From Nectonema munidae (Eukaryota > Nematomorpha > Nectonematoida > Nectonematidae), in NCBI GenBank assembly GCA_030549495.1, contig JAUIRK010000987.1, forward strand, positions 372,001 through 436,000: DNA of 64,000 nt, in the 5' to 3' direction. This document shows, piece by piece, positions 45,047 through 57,589 of the stretch. Under the pieces are notes generated by a model, which was given only the letters and a program-made list of their open reading frames with translations, did no database searches and was not told the DNA's origin. The first letter of the stretch is position 1. The number at the start of each line of letters is the position of its first letter. The position numbers and the translations under genes were made by a program.

Positions 45047-47768
45047 ATCTTCAATATGGATAAGTCTTCAAACTTGGAGTTTAGACTTTGAAAATTTATA
45101 CTCATACAAATAAAATTTCTTTAAAAAACAAGAGAATTACAGTTTTGGATTAGTGAAGAACTAAAATTAAGAGGATCTAAGTTCGCATTAGAAGCAAATG
45201 TTTTTAGATCCAATACCTCTTGCAAAACATAAATAACAAAAATTCTAACTTAATAAATCTTCAGAGAAATGACAGTATTTAGAAGTTAGAGACTCATCTT
45301 TTCATCATAAGCATATTGTCTGTGTTTGTTAGATTTATAACACTCCTTGATATATATATATATATATATGCAATAGAGAGAGAGAATTTTATTATAATAA
45401 AAAAATGAATAGCTAAATATGGCCGTAAATTAGATTTTTGCAGTTATAAAATACTAATATATAAAAATACTAAAATAATGAGCTATTATAAATAGCTAAA
45501 TTTGATCGTTTATAAAATGTTTATATATACATATTTTGTTTTAAAAATCATTTTTATTTATCTAAGTAAATTTTTCTTTTCCAGTATATCTTTTAATGAT
45601 CTCAGTTTGTCCTTGCTGGTTGATTCTAAAAGAAATCATTAGTTTGCGCTTTACGTAACAAATCGTCAAATGTTCTTTCCTCTATACATTTGTATATTGA
45701 ATTGAGTAAGTTCGATAAGAATATTTTAATGCGCTGGATATAAAGGTATTTACAGAAATGAATATGTTGACACATTTGCCAAAAAAGCTTTAAGTTTTCA
45801 TCCAGCGACTTATTTTTCTCCTATTTCTTCTTATAAATCTTTTAACAATAACAGAATAATCTCTCTTTAGGAAAAGGATCTATTAAAAAACCCTCAATCG
45901 TTTAACTTTTCAACTGAAAATCAATGAATTAAAAACTCATATAAAGAAAAAAAATATATCTACGTTTCCACCTAAAATAACAAGATGGCTGTCAGGAGTA
46001 TGTATATGCAAAAGGTTCTTGTACAAAATACACAAAGCAAATGATCATTTTCCCTTTGTCTAAACGCTAATCATATTTTAATTTCATGTTTAATATTTCT
46101 CAATATAAAACATTGATTAACCTAACGAAATATGCGAGTACTATTACTTCGATTTCTGAAATTATACATAAACCGTACCTTTCTAAAAATCTTTTGAGAT
46201 TGATCGTCGCCATTGGGAAATTTCTTACTATAAATCCCCCTTGAACTTTTTCCTCTTTCTTTTTTTGCCTTTCATATATATAACTCTTCCTTTCCTTCAC
46301 TCCATTTTGTAATTATATCGTCACTTCTGATTTAGATGTTAACTAACTTCACAAAATTGCTAGAATTGTATTTCGTTTCAATTGAGAAGTATCAAATTCA
46401 TTTTTAGAAATCTAACTAATCCTTACTACAGCATAATACGTTGAAAATTTTGTAGTTTAATCTTTTTTATTGTTGACACACTATCTTTTTTTCAATTACA
46501 TCAAGCTTATTCATACCCCTTATATTTTCTTATCTGCATTGCTTCCAACATTTAAATCCAAAATTGCTCTCAACTCTTAAAAACAAATTCACAAAAATTG
46601 TGATTAACCATCTTAAGCATAATGTGATCATATATAACCTTACGAATGAAAGTGCTTTGATAACTGCAACCAACCAATATAGAATAATAGTGGTATAAAT
46701 GCCATTATTATAGAGCTTCCACTTCTCTATTAACGCCAACTTTGCCAAGTCACAATGCACTTTCAATTTAAGCTAACCTCTAAGTCTCGATTTATATTTT
46801 CAAAAAACATTTTACCATTATTACAAAACTGATTTAAGAAGATCCATATGATTTGAAAAAATCAGTCAATCTAGGCTGTATCCACTTGTAAGTACACACA
46901 TACATCAGTCACTATAATGCACAATTCCATCTTGGATAGATTTAGTCACGTTTATCATATACTTAATTCACTAAGGAAAGTAATCATTGTGTTTATTTGG
47001 AAAGAAGAATGTAAATATAAAGTGAGTTGATAATTGATTGCACACGATGTTGTCAATGATTGCTGCCTGATATAATTTCAATTGCTTTTTCTCAAAGTAA
47101 AAATGTACTTTCCATGCGATACTTCTATATAAGCTCCACCTGTGTATAAGCTCCACTTTTCTCAGGACCCAATGATGGCGGCTATACACAGGTTTTACTC
47201 AATTTTCAAAAATTTTATTAATTACAAAAATACACTAACATTATCTTTAAAACTAATCTCTATAATTTTTTTTATTAAATAAGCATTAAAACTAATACGT
47301 AGTAATTTTCCTTGCCTTTACGACTTAGATATATTTAGCAATTAGTAGTTTTTTAGCATTTAAAAATTTTTAGTGATAGTAAAACTAATGCTTGATTTTT
47401 CATGTTAATTAGTTAGTTAAACTGTTTCTAGAATTTCATTAATACAAGACCTAGTCTTTCCAAAAAATTCATCAAATTTATTAATTAAAATTTTCAAAAG
47501 AATAATAGATAAAGCCTCTCAGTTATTTGAAAATATATAATAAAAAATAGAATTATAAAATGTTTAGTATTGTTTTAAATCCATTTTTAATCCAACTTTT
47601 AAGATATATTAATGGGAATAAATTTCAATTTTTTTGCGAAAAAATAAAGCTTTACTGAAAGTAATGTTTTTTAATATTTCTTATAGTTTTTGTTATTTCT
47701 TTTTGTCTCTTTCGGTAAAAATTTTGAATTATCCTTGAAAAACTTTAATTTTATGTAATTTGATGCCT
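45047..47768. other. Intergenic DNA
   Basis: No gene recognised. It contains a (TA)n microsatellite at about 45350-45369 followed by (GA)n, and a diverged copy of the candidate SINE body at about 46598-46660. Confidence 0.45.
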
Positions 47769-48022
47769 ACCGAGCTTCACCTCAAAAAAGCACATCCTCA
47801 AAATTATTAGGGGGGGGGGGGCGAAATTTTTTTATTGCAATTTTCAAAATTAGTGGTCTGGAAATACCACGGGAGACCAAATAACCTTTAAAATAGAGTG
47901 TATTCAGCGCATACCCTAAAGTCCTAAATTTATAAGACTACATTATATTTTTTTACAAAATTGGTGATTTTAAATACTATACTTCCAGCTAAAATATTTT
48001 AATTAAATTTGCATATTGAATA

Positions 48023-48597
48023 TAGTACGCAGAAAAAATGCCCCCGGAAAAAAATGCCCCCCAATTAAAAAGTAGGAAAAAATGCCCCAGTAAAAATGCC
48101 CCCGAAAAAAATGCTCCAATTTAAATTAGGAAAAAATGCCCCAACACAAAAAATTTCAAAAAATTATTAATTAAAATTTTTAAAAAAGATATGTCAAATA
48201 AAGATTTTTTGTAAAAAAAAAAGTTAACTTTTCATTTAAAACATTTAAAATTTAATTAAAGTAAACTAAAAAACTCAGCATACGACAATTTTTTAAATAC
48301 AAAAAAATTTTTATAAAACAGCAAATATTTCTGGACTTTGTGTGTATCAGAACACTTTCTAAATATAATTTGTATTTTAACTGATTTTAAGAACACATTC
48401 CCACAAATATGCACCTTTGCTATTGTTTTCAAGAACTTTATAAAGAAAAAACCCTATAGATTAAGAAATTTTAGGAATTTAGCCTTTCAAAACGGTACCA
48501 AATAAAAATATTTATATAATTATAAAAAATCCTGAAAATCAGAAATTAGGGGGCATTTTTTCCTACTTTTTAATTGGGGGCATTTTTACCTACAACC
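48023..48597. mobile_element. MITE with subterminal AATGCCCC arrays, copy in C
   Basis: The same element and insertion point as 39431-39944, between ATTGAATA (48015-48022) and ATCGAATA (48598-48605). It is slightly longer (575 bp) through extra AAAAAATGCCCC units on the left and a short duplicated CACATTCC-region on the inside. Confidence 0.82.
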
Positions 48598-49094
48598 ATC
48601 GAATATACACTAGTTTAAAAAAATCCAAAAATGTTAGGGGGTGGAATAGGGTTTTTCATTTGAAAAATGAAGTAGTCTACCAGGCACATTACAGGAATTG
48701 ATGAAAGGATATTTGATTCATAGAGAAAACAAATAACTGAAGGTTGGATAGTTTTATATCAGTGAATGTAGCCTAAAGGCAAAGAGTCTACTAGACAACC
48801 TGTGATGTTTATATGAAAAAATGTGATTGATTTAAGGGCAAGGGTATAAAACGAATTTATAATTGTGCAAACAAAAATAAAACAAAAAATTAAGATCGCA
48901 TTATTTCATTATACAAGCTACAAAAATCTACAAAAAGTAAAATAACTGTTAACATTTTGCAATGATTTGCCTTTTATAATAACTTTTAAAGAAAAAAAGT
49001 CTATCAGAAAAAGTTATAGAGCTTCAACAAAAACTAAAAAATTTTAGTGTATAACTTAAGTTTTTTGAAAACTAATTTGACGTATCCCCTACAG

Positions 49095-51450
49095 CAGGGG
49101 TCGGGAACCTTTTTGGCTGAGAGAGCCATAAGTACCACACATTTTTAAATGTAATTCCGTGAGAGCCATATAATATGTTAACCTAATAATAATAATAATA
49201 ATAATAATAAAGTAAATGTTTGCATTTTATGTAATTTCAACACTTTTAAAGTACAATAAGCCTCTGAATTCTTTCTAATAACATTGTTATACTGTTTCTA
49301 ATCAATGATAAATATTTCTTAGCATTAATGTGACTTCTGGTGCTGCATGGTTTTACTGATGCCTTTGTAGTCTGGTTTGTACTTGGTGAGGTTAAGCTTC
49401 ATGCAGGCGTTAAGACTTCCATCCGTCAAACGTGATCGTATTCGTAGGTTGGTCTTAATGTTCTTTAGATGTGAGAAAGATTGCTCACATGCATACGTAG
49501 AGCCGAACATTGTCAGTACAGCAATACTCACACGCTGCAGTGTGTGGTATGTGACGGGAAGCGCGTTCCAAGTTTTGACAATCAGCTGGTCTATAGGCTT
49601 AAGTTTTTTCATTTCTGCCCACTTGTGTTGGCTGGGCAACTCTGCTTGCTGTCGTGCGAGTCTTTCCAAATCTTCATTCAGTGACGAACTTATTCACCCA
49701 CATATCTGAGGCTTTCAGGTCAGCAGCTTGTAGCTCAAAATCTCTTTCGGAAACACCGGGGATGTAACTCAGGTCAGCGCTGTCCACTCCACACTTATGT
49801 GGATGGGTGATGAACTTAAAAAGACGAGTGCGCTCGTGAAATTTTCCAAAGCGCGCTTTGAATGACTGCAGGAGATTAGATGTGAAGCCTGCTAGCTGCT
49901 GAAGATCAAGATTTTGCGAAGGGTCACTTGCTGTGCATGCATCTTTAAACTCACCCAGTTTTTCAAAGTGTAGTAAACGACCTGTTTCAATGTCGGTGAT
50001 GAAGAGTTCTAGCTTGTTTTCAAATGCAGACACTGCTTGTTGCAGGGATAAGATTGTATTTCCAACACCTTGCATTTTCATGTTGAGCTGGTTTAGATGT
50101 TCAGTCATGTCCACGAGATAGTAGAACTTCAGGAGCCACTCAGTGTCAGCTAACTCGGGATGCTCGACATTTTTCATTTCAAGAAAAGTCCGGATTTCGC
50201 TCAAACAAGCCGCAAAACGGCTGAGCACCTTCCCCCTTGACAACCAACGCACGTTACTGTGCAGAAGCAGACCAGGATAATTACTCCCAACTTCATCCAG
50301 CAGTGTTTTAAACTGGCGATCATTTAAAGCTCGGGCAACAATAAAGTTGACCACTCGAACGACCAGTAACATCACCACACCCAGCTGCTCGCCAGACATC
50401 TGAGCACAAAGCGCCTCCTGATGTAGGATGCAGTGAAAACTTGAGATGCGTCTCTTTTCATGTTCACGAAGAAGCGCTACGAATCCTCTGTTTTTCCCCA
50501 CCATGCACGGAGCGCCATCAGTGCACACCGAAACAAGTTTATCCATCGGTAGATTTTTTTCTTCAGCGAACTTGATGAATGACTTGAATAAATCCTCCCC
50601 TCTTGTTGTCTCTTTCATAGGCAAAACAGCAAGACTTTCCTCATATACTATGTCACCGACAACATACCTTGCCATTACGCTGAATTGGGATAAATTGCTT
50701 ACGTCTGTTGACTCATCCAAAGCGAGAGAAAAAAACGGCGCTGCATTTATGTCCTTCATTTGCGTTGCCTCAATTTGATTTGACATCATGATGGTACGAT
50801 CGGAACAGTTTTTGCTGACAGAGGCATGTCTTTTATCCGTTTAATTATCTTGTCTTTATCCGAAAAGTCATCAAAAAGTTCATAGGCAACATCAAACATG
50901 AATGCTTTGGCATACTCCCCATCTGTGAATGGCTTTCCGTTTCTCACAATTGCTAAAGCACCAGCAAAGCTAGCCGAATTCTAGTCACCTTGTTGGGTGA
51001 GTTGCTGCTGACTAGCTTGCACTCTTGATAGTAGCTCTTGACATGCTTTCTTCCTGCTGTCCCCCGCAGGATACTTCGATGCAAATGTACTATCGCGTGT
51101 GTCGAAGTGCCGCTTTACATTTGACCGTTTCATAGATGCAATTTTATCATTGCATATTAGACACACTGCAGAACCTGCTCTCTCCACAAAAGCAAGTTCC
51201 TCTGTCCATTCCTGCTGAAAAGTGCGATACTCTTCGTCTTTTTTTCTTTTAGCCATCTTCTTTAAAGGGTTTCTGAAATAAAAAACATGGTTTAAACAAA
51301 CGGTGATTTTCCGCGTTTTAGTTGCCGGTTTGCGCATGCGCAACGGAGTCTGACGAAACATTTTTTTATAATTAAAAATTTGTCTGCGAGCCAGATGCAG
51401 CATTCATAAGAGCCACATCTGGCTCGCGAGCCATAGGTTCCCGACCCCTG
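49095..51450 (-). mobile_element. GTF2IRD2-like hAT transposon (2356 bp, complete ends)
   Basis: It has inverted ends CAGGGGTCGGGAACCT and AGGTTCCCGACCCCTG and a perfect 8-bp duplication CCCTACAG (49087-49094 and 51451-51458). The right side holds a small palindrome CTGGCTCGCGAGCCATAG. The left side carries an (AAT)n microsatellite at about 49184-49210. It encodes a transposase on the minus strand that is now broken. It is nested in copy C, and its 398-bp counterpart sits at the same place in copy B. Confidence 0.95.
49325..51256 (-). pseudogene. GTF2IRD2/Charlie8-like hAT transposase, nearly intact
   Basis: This would catalyse cut-and-paste of its own family. The start is the ATG at 51256-51254 (MAKRKKDEEYRTF), just after a good acceptor TTTTATTTCAG at about 51273, so a 5' UTR intron is likely. 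The N-terminal BED-type finger is CLICNDKIASMKRSNVKRHF. Then follow IVRNGKPFTDGEYAKAFMFD, FFSLALDESTDVSNLSQFSV (first catalytic Asp), SVCTDGAPCMVGKNRGF (second), FHCILHQEALCAQ, NVRWLSRGKVLSRF, and the dimerisation end GSTYACEQSFSHLKNIKTNL followed by RSRLTDGSLNACMKL. Only one nonsense codon (TAG before the IVRNG block, about 50981) and two frameshifts (about 50790 and 49672) disable it. The closest known relatives are GTF2IRD2- and SCAND3-type hAT proteins. G/C content is higher than in the surroundings. Confidence 0.95.
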
Positions 51451-51473
51451 CCCTACAGCATACTCTATCTATG

Positions 51474-51617
51474 GGTGGCATGTCAGGTTGGTTGAGATGA
51501 TGGACATAGCACGGAAGCCTCTGGATTCGATTCCTCATCGATACAAATTTGTTCATAGTTTGACATAAGCGGTACATCAGTGCCTGGTCAATGAAAACAC
51601 ATCCACTGCACCACATA
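51474..51617 (+). mobile_element. tRNA-like SINE segment within copy C
   Basis: Same segment as in copies B and D: GTTGGTTGAGATGATGGACA, GGAAGCCTCTGGATTCGATTCC with B-box, then a common tail to GCACCACATAAAATTG. Confidence 0.55.
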
Positions 51618-52445
51618 AAATTGAAAAATTTGCTACATAATTAACATAAGAGAAAAAGGAAACAAAATAAACTAATAAAGCAATTTTCACTATTTTAAAA
51701 TGGAACCGTCTGTTCTCAGAATAATTTCAAAATAATAGGAGGCATAAAGAATAAGAGTTTATTTGATATTTTCAAGTTTTTATAAGCAGCAAAAGTCAAC
51801 GTTTAAGTAGCTAGCCCTTATAATTAAAAAATTATTTAAATAAAGGTCGACAGACATTTCGCCCCCTGACAAATTGTCTCATAGGCTATTAGTATCATCC
51901 ATCTTTGCTTATTATATATGTAAAAATACCAAACTAACATAAATCAAAGTATACGAGAAAAGAAAATCATTGCGTTTTTTTTGAATATTTCTGTCTATAA
52001 ATAAAATTCTGACAGCTGTCATAAATAGATCAAGTACATTTTTAACAACTGAAACATTTTGTTTCGATATTATATTTTTATTATAATAATCAACAAATTT
52101 TCTTAAAAAAAGTGATTTGATTATGTACAGTGTTACTTCGAATCGTGAATATCGAATTGAACATTATAAAAAATATCTCTGCTCAAATATTAAGCAAATA
52201 GAGTATTCTTGCTTTTAAACTGAATAGATAGTCAAAATATTCATTCCAAAATAACTATTGAAAAAAATTTCTTGACTTGAAAAAATTAGTTTTCAAATGT
52301 TACAAAATGTAACAAACGTAGTGATAAAGATTAAGTGACTTTTGTTGAAAAAGTTCTTAGCGCGAGTCTAACAATATTCATTGATATAAAATTGCAACGA
52401 TTGAAAACTATTTTAATTAAACTCTAAATGCAAATTAGACAGAAG

Positions 52446-52641
52446 AGTGGTGTAGTCAAAAAAAAGTTGATATAAGGGCACAATTTTAAAACAAAAAACT
52501 TGCGCAACATTATTTATACTTTCTTGACCCTTTCATTGGAGAAATTTTCAAAAACTGATATCGCATAAGATGCATGGGGCACCATGCGGTACATAGGAGT
52601 GTGGGTACGGCCCCTCATGCCCCAGCCTAGCTACGTCACTG
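52446..52641. mobile_element. 196-bp hAT MITE nested in copy C
   Basis: The left end AGTGGTGTAGTCA (first C lost) and right end TAGCTACGTCACTG (inverse CAGTGACGTAGCTA) lie between GACAGAAG (52438-52445) and GAGAGAAG (52642-52649), 7 of 8 alike. The same insertion with the same flanks is in copy D. Confidence 0.8.
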
Positions 52642-53103
52642 GAGAGAAGAGAGCTGAATGAGATAGGAGAGCTTAACAAGAGAAGAGGGCCTGAATGAAA
52701 GAAGAGAGCTTGAGTGATGATTGAGTTTTAACAGAGAAAGCGGAAGAGAAAAATAGAGGAGAGAGAAAGAAAAATAGAATCACTGTGACAGAAGATGAGA
52801 AAATCTAGTGGATCATCAACATGTGTTTGCTTAAAAATACTACAGAGGAGACACTGTGATAAATATTGCTTGCTTATTGTGTGCATATTGAAGCAATGGA
52901 TTATTATTATATAGCTCTCACGCATCGTCTGTAGAATATGTTCGATAGGAAAAATGCGATAGGAATTTCAGAGCAGCTTGGCATGATGTTTGATTGATTC
53001 GAAAGTCTGCATTCAATTTCGCACCCCCCCCCTCCCCCTGAAAACACATTGGGAGGGGAGGCGGTCGCCCCTCGCCCCCCGGATGTGCGCCCCTGACCGA
53101 GCA

Positions 53104-53449
53104 TTTGACTCTACGGACATTTAATCGTATGATCATTTTGTCAAATTGACATTTGACCGGAAATATACATATTATTTGAGTATTTTTGTAAACATTGCTC
53201 TACTTCCAGTTTGTTCTCTATACAAATAATTTGCAGCGTAAATTTTTTTTCTATTCTTACTTTCTATATCCAAATTATAAATACATAAATTATATGATAA
53301 ATAATTTTATCTACTAGAAGTTACATCTCAAATGTATTTTGATATGACTTTGTATATTTTTTACTGTATTTTATTGAGTTTTAGTTTTTTTAACCTTAAA
53401 ATAATATTATTTTATTGCTGCAGAAGTATCTAAAATTGGCGAATTATTT
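53104..53449. other. Intergenic DNA
   Basis: No feature recognised. Confidence 0.4.
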
Positions 53450-53746
53450 TTATATTTTTAGTGGTATCGTCCTTTCAAATGTCCATTCTACTACATGTCC
53501 GTTTAGTATAATTTCCTCATTCATTCGGCTAATTTTCGCGGTACACACTTCATATTTATATTCCTTATCATGTAAATAAACCTCTCTAATTACTTTTCCA
53601 ATGATTTCTTTTTGAAGCATATAAATTCTTAATTGATTTGGCATATAATCCACTAAAACACCAAACTTTGATACTTCATAAAATATTTGAGATAGACTTG
53701 CACTATCATTTTCCCACTTTAAATGATCTAAATTTATATTTCCCAT
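53450..53746 (-). CDS. Unrecognised 98-codon ORF
   Basis: A clean minus-strand frame from an ATG (53746-53744) to TAA. It opens MGNINLDHLKWENDSASLSQ, continues with a mixed hydrophobic/charged middle (YMLQKEIIGKVIREVYLHDK, EYKYEVCTAKI) and ends GHVVEWTFERTIPLKI. The composition looks like real protein rather than A/T noise. I see no signal peptide or membrane span, and I do not recognise the family. About 130-240 bp upstream on the same strand is an acidic stretch (DISDVESDSACFLDYEDEHS) in a different frame that could be another exon of the same gene or a piggyBac-like N-terminus. It could also be a transposon fragment. Confidence 0.4.
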   Translation of the reverse strand: MGNINLDHLKWENDSASLSQIFYEVSKFGVLVDYMPNQLRIYMLQKEIIGKVIREVYLHDKEYKYEVCTAKISRMNEEIILNGHVVEWTFERTIPLKI

Positions 53747-53759
53747 TCACGAAAACTAA

Positions 53760-55001
53760 ACGATAATATAAGAACTTCCTCAATCTTGTTCCGATTTAGA
53801 TTCATATAAAAAAGAACCTTTAATATTAACGGCAGAATTTCGGTATAATTTGAGCATCAATAATCTCTATTTCTTCCTCTTCATTTTTCACATCTCCAAT
53901 AGAGTGTTCATCTTCATAATCTAGAAAACACGCACTATCACTTTCGACATCACTGATATCTGCTAACAAACATTGTTTTTTTTAATAATAAAATTACTAA
54001 CATGAGATATAACTATTTTAATTGAAAATGAGACAAAATAAAATGAAGCGTTTTTAATGAAATGTGATGAAAGTTCACAGCTTCGCTTGCTAGAAAAAGT
54101 ATTTTCTTATGTTAAGTTTTCATACATGAGTATCAGAGTTTCAAAGGATGTGGTAATATTCATTGATGCGAGGTTAGTTGATTGATGGATAACAGTAATA
54201 TGTTTTAGTAGTGTATCTTTTCAACAAACAACTTTTGCTATTAGCAATAAAATGTATCCAAAAAATATGTGGATGCTTCCATGAGATAGTATGCATAGCA
54301 TATCACATTTTCATATTTTTGACATTTTTTTACCGTTGCGAACTGTAGGGACACATATGTCTCCATATATTAATACAAGATTTTAACACCAAAGAAAAAG
54401 GACAATTCAGTTTTTTTGATGCAGATATTTTAAAGAAGTTGTGAGTAAAGGTATATTCACGGTTAAAAATACGATAAAATTTTTTTCTTATTCAAATAGG
54501 ATTTTTTATAAAAAGAATGAAATTAATTCACAATTTCTTCCAAATTGTCCAAATAAGATTGTTTATTTAAAAAGCGTATGATATTACTGAAGATGATTTG
54601 TTAACTTTTATTTGAGTTTGATTAAATTGTAAAAGTTTTGCTTTACTAGTATTATACAGCCTCGTCGCCAGATTCTAAGTACAGGGGCCTGATTTTAATT
54701 AGGCCTCGAATAAGATTTCAAGGAAGTTCCGGGGTGCAGGGGCAAAATAAATCCCAGGGGGAGTGTGTAAAGTCCTCTTTTTTGAAAGAAGAAAGCTTTA
54801 TTTAAAGTTCATTGATTATCATTTTACTATCGACGGCGCTCTTGAGATCAAGAAATAAAGCCAAACAATCATGATTATTGTGTCAATTTTTTTTACAAGT
54901 AACCTTTACTTTATCATATTCAAAACGCTTGAATCAAGTTTTTGTACTTCAAAAAATTATACTTCTCAACACTCACTATATGCGCTATTAAATCAGTTTA
55001 T
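53760..55001. other. Intergenic DNA with an acidic minus-strand fragment
   Basis: On the minus strand at about 53850-53990 an acidic open stretch (DYEDEHSIGDVKNEEEEIEI) is codon-like. The rest is A/T-rich. Around 54690-54780 a CAGGGGCC / CAGGGGCAAAAT zone resembles decayed hAT termini. Confidence 0.35.
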
Positions 55002-55767
55002 GATTAAATCAGGGGCGCACATCCTCAAAATTTTTGGGGGGCGAAATTTTTTTCTTACAATTTTCAAAATTAGTGGTCTGGAAATACCACGGGAGACCAA
55101 ATATTCAAGCAATCCTTTAAAATAGAGTGTGTTCAGCGCATTCCAAAATTTATAAGACTATTTTATATTTTTTACAAATTTGGTGAATTTAAATACATAC
55201 TTCCAGCGAAAATATTTTAATTTAATTTGGAGAATATACACTAGTTTAAAAAAATTCAAAATTGTTGGGAGGGGGGGGGGGGTGGAATAGGCTTTCCATT
55301 TGAAAATGAAGTAGTCTACCAGGCACATTACAGGAATTGATGAAAAGATATTTGATTCATAGAGAAAACAAATAACTGAAGGTTGGATAGTTTTATATGA
55401 GTGAATGTAGTCTAAAGGCAAAGAGTCTACTAGACACCCTCCGATGTATATATGAAAAAATATGATTGATTCAGGGGCAAGGGTATACAATGAAGTTATA
55501 ATTGTGCAAACAAAAATAAAACAAAAAATTAAGATCGTATTATTTCATTTTACTCAGCATCATTCAAAAATGGTTTAAATGCTAAATTGATACAAGCTAC
55601 AAAAAGTAAAATAATTTTTAACATTTTGCAATGATTTGCCTTTTATAATAACTTTTAAGGAAAAAAGTCTATCAGAAAAAGTTATAGAGCTTCAACAAAA
55701 ACTAAAAAAAATTTACAGCATAACTTAAGTTTTTTGAAAACTAATTTGACGTATCCCCTACATCATA

Positions 55768-55912
55768 GGTGGCATGGCAGGTTGGTTGAGATGATGGACA
55801 TAGCACGGAAGCCTCTGGATTCGATTCCTCATCGATACAAATTTGTTCATAGTTTGACATAAGCGGTACATCAGTGCCTTGTCAATGAAAATACATCCGC
55901 TGCACCACATAA
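55768..55912 (+). mobile_element. tRNA-like SINE segment within copy D
   Basis: GGTGGCATGGCAGGTTGGTTGAGATGATGG and GGATTCGATTCC B-box, as in B and C. The adjoining sequence TATCCCCTACATCATAGGTGG is the approximate empty site of the CCCTACAG insertion. Confidence 0.55.
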
Positions 55913-56758
55913 AATTGAAAAATTTGCTACATAATTAACATAAGAGAGAAAGGAAATAAAATGAACTAATAAAGCAATTTTCACTATTTTAAAATGGAAC
56001 CGTCTGTTCTCAGAATAATTTCAAAATAATAGGAGGCATAAAGGATTAGAATTTATTTGATATTTTCAAGTTTTTATAAACAACAAAAGCCAACGTTTAA
56101 GTAGGTAACCCTTATAGGGTGATTTGGTAGCACTTGTATTTTTTACATATTGTAAGGAATCATAGTATACAAAAATGGTAGTTTAATCACTTTTGATAAA
56201 ATTATTTAAGTCTTAAAACATAAAATCCTAAAAAAACCATTTAAACAAAATCATAAAAATCATAGTATACGAGAAAAGAAAATCATTGCCTTTTTTTTTT
56301 GAATATTTCTGCCCACAAATAAAATTCTGACAGCTGTTATAAATAGATTAAGTACATTTTTAGCAACTGAAACATTTTGTTTTGATATTATATTTTTATT
56401 ATAATCAACATATTTTCATAAAAAAATGATTTAATTAATTATGTACAGTGTTACTTACAAAATTTAACAATTGAACATTATAAAATATCTCTGCTCAAAT
56501 ATTAAGCAAATAGAATATTTTTGCTTTTAAACTGAATAGCTAGTCAAAATATAAATTCCGAAATAGCTATTGAAAAAAAATTTCCAGACTTGAAAAAATT
56601 AGTTTTCAAATGTTACAAAATGTAACAAACGTAGTGATAAAGATTAAGTGACTTTTGTTGAAAAAGTTCTTAGCGCGAGTCTAACAATATTCATTGATAT
56701 AAAATTGTAACGATTGAAAACTATTTTAATTAAACTCTAAATGCAAATTAGACAGAAG

Positions 56759-56954
56759 CAGTGGTGTAGTCAAAAAAAGTTGATAGAAGGGCACAATTTT
56801 AAAACAAAAAACTTGCGCAACATTATTTATACATTCTTGACCCTTTCATTGGAGAAATTTTCAAAAACTGATATCGCATAAGGTGCATGGGGCATCATGA
56901 GGTACATAGGAGAGTGGGCACGGCCCCTCATGCCCCGGCCTAGCTACGTCACTG
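56759..56954. mobile_element. 196-bp hAT MITE nested in copy D
   Basis: CAGTGGTGTAGTCA and TAGCTACGTCACTG ends between GACAGAAG (56751-56758) and GAGAGAAG (56955-56962). Orthologous to 52446-52641. Confidence 0.83.
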
Positions 56955-57589
56955 GAGAGAAGAGAGCTGAATGATAGGAGAGCTTAACAAGAGAAGAGGG
57001 CTTGAATGAAATAAGAGAGCTTGAGTGAATGATTGAGTTTTAGCAGAGAAAGCGGAAGAGAAAAACAGAGGAGAGAGAAAGAGAAATAGAATCACTGTAA
57101 CATAAGATGAGAAAATCTAGTTGATCATCAACATGTGTTTGCTCAAAAATACTACACGGAGGAGACACTGTGATAAATGACAATATTTCGAGTTGGTTCA
57201 ATAAAAAATTATTGCTTCAATGATCGTCAGTGACTGTCGTGAAGAGAGACAAAAGTGACAGAGAAATACTAACACAGGCGGGTTGGAGAGAGCAGTGCGA
57301 CTCACGCTCAAAGCGCGAATTTGGCAGGCGGAGACAGCTCAAAGGGTAAATTGACATTTCGAAAGTCGGCATTCCCTCTTTTATTCTCTTATCTTACATT
57401 ATCATGTATTCGAATGATCATTACATCGCCCCTATCAGTTCTTCTCTTGTACAAAATTGGCTACATCTCTTGCTACCATACCTCGTGACATTTCCTAAAA
57501 TTGATAGCTGCATCTTTGATACCATTTTCATGGCAGTTGAATGACCGTTTCATGCCTAAATCTGTCAATCAAAAACAAAAGTTAAACTT

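Larger units (their letters stand above)
47777..53095 (+). mobile_element. hAT-like family, copy C (5.3 kb, with nested elements)
   Basis: The right end CCCCGGATGTGCGCCCCTG is intact. The left end keeps GCACATCCTC but has lost CAGGGGC. Flanking 8-mers ACCGAGCT (47769-47776) and ACCGAGCA (53096-53103) match at 7 of 8 bases, supporting one insertion event for the whole 5.3 kb. Inside are the GCCCC-rich MITE (48023-48597), the complete GTF2IRD2-type hAT (49095-51450), a tRNA-like SINE (about 51474) and a 196-bp MITE (52446-52641). Without the nested hAT the element is about 3 kb. It encodes no transposase of its own. Confidence 0.85.

Noticed and set aside
49377-50778. Plus-strand frames of 62-110 codons opposite the GTF2IRD2-like transposase
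   Set aside because: They are antisense shadows of a strongly conserved transposase frame.
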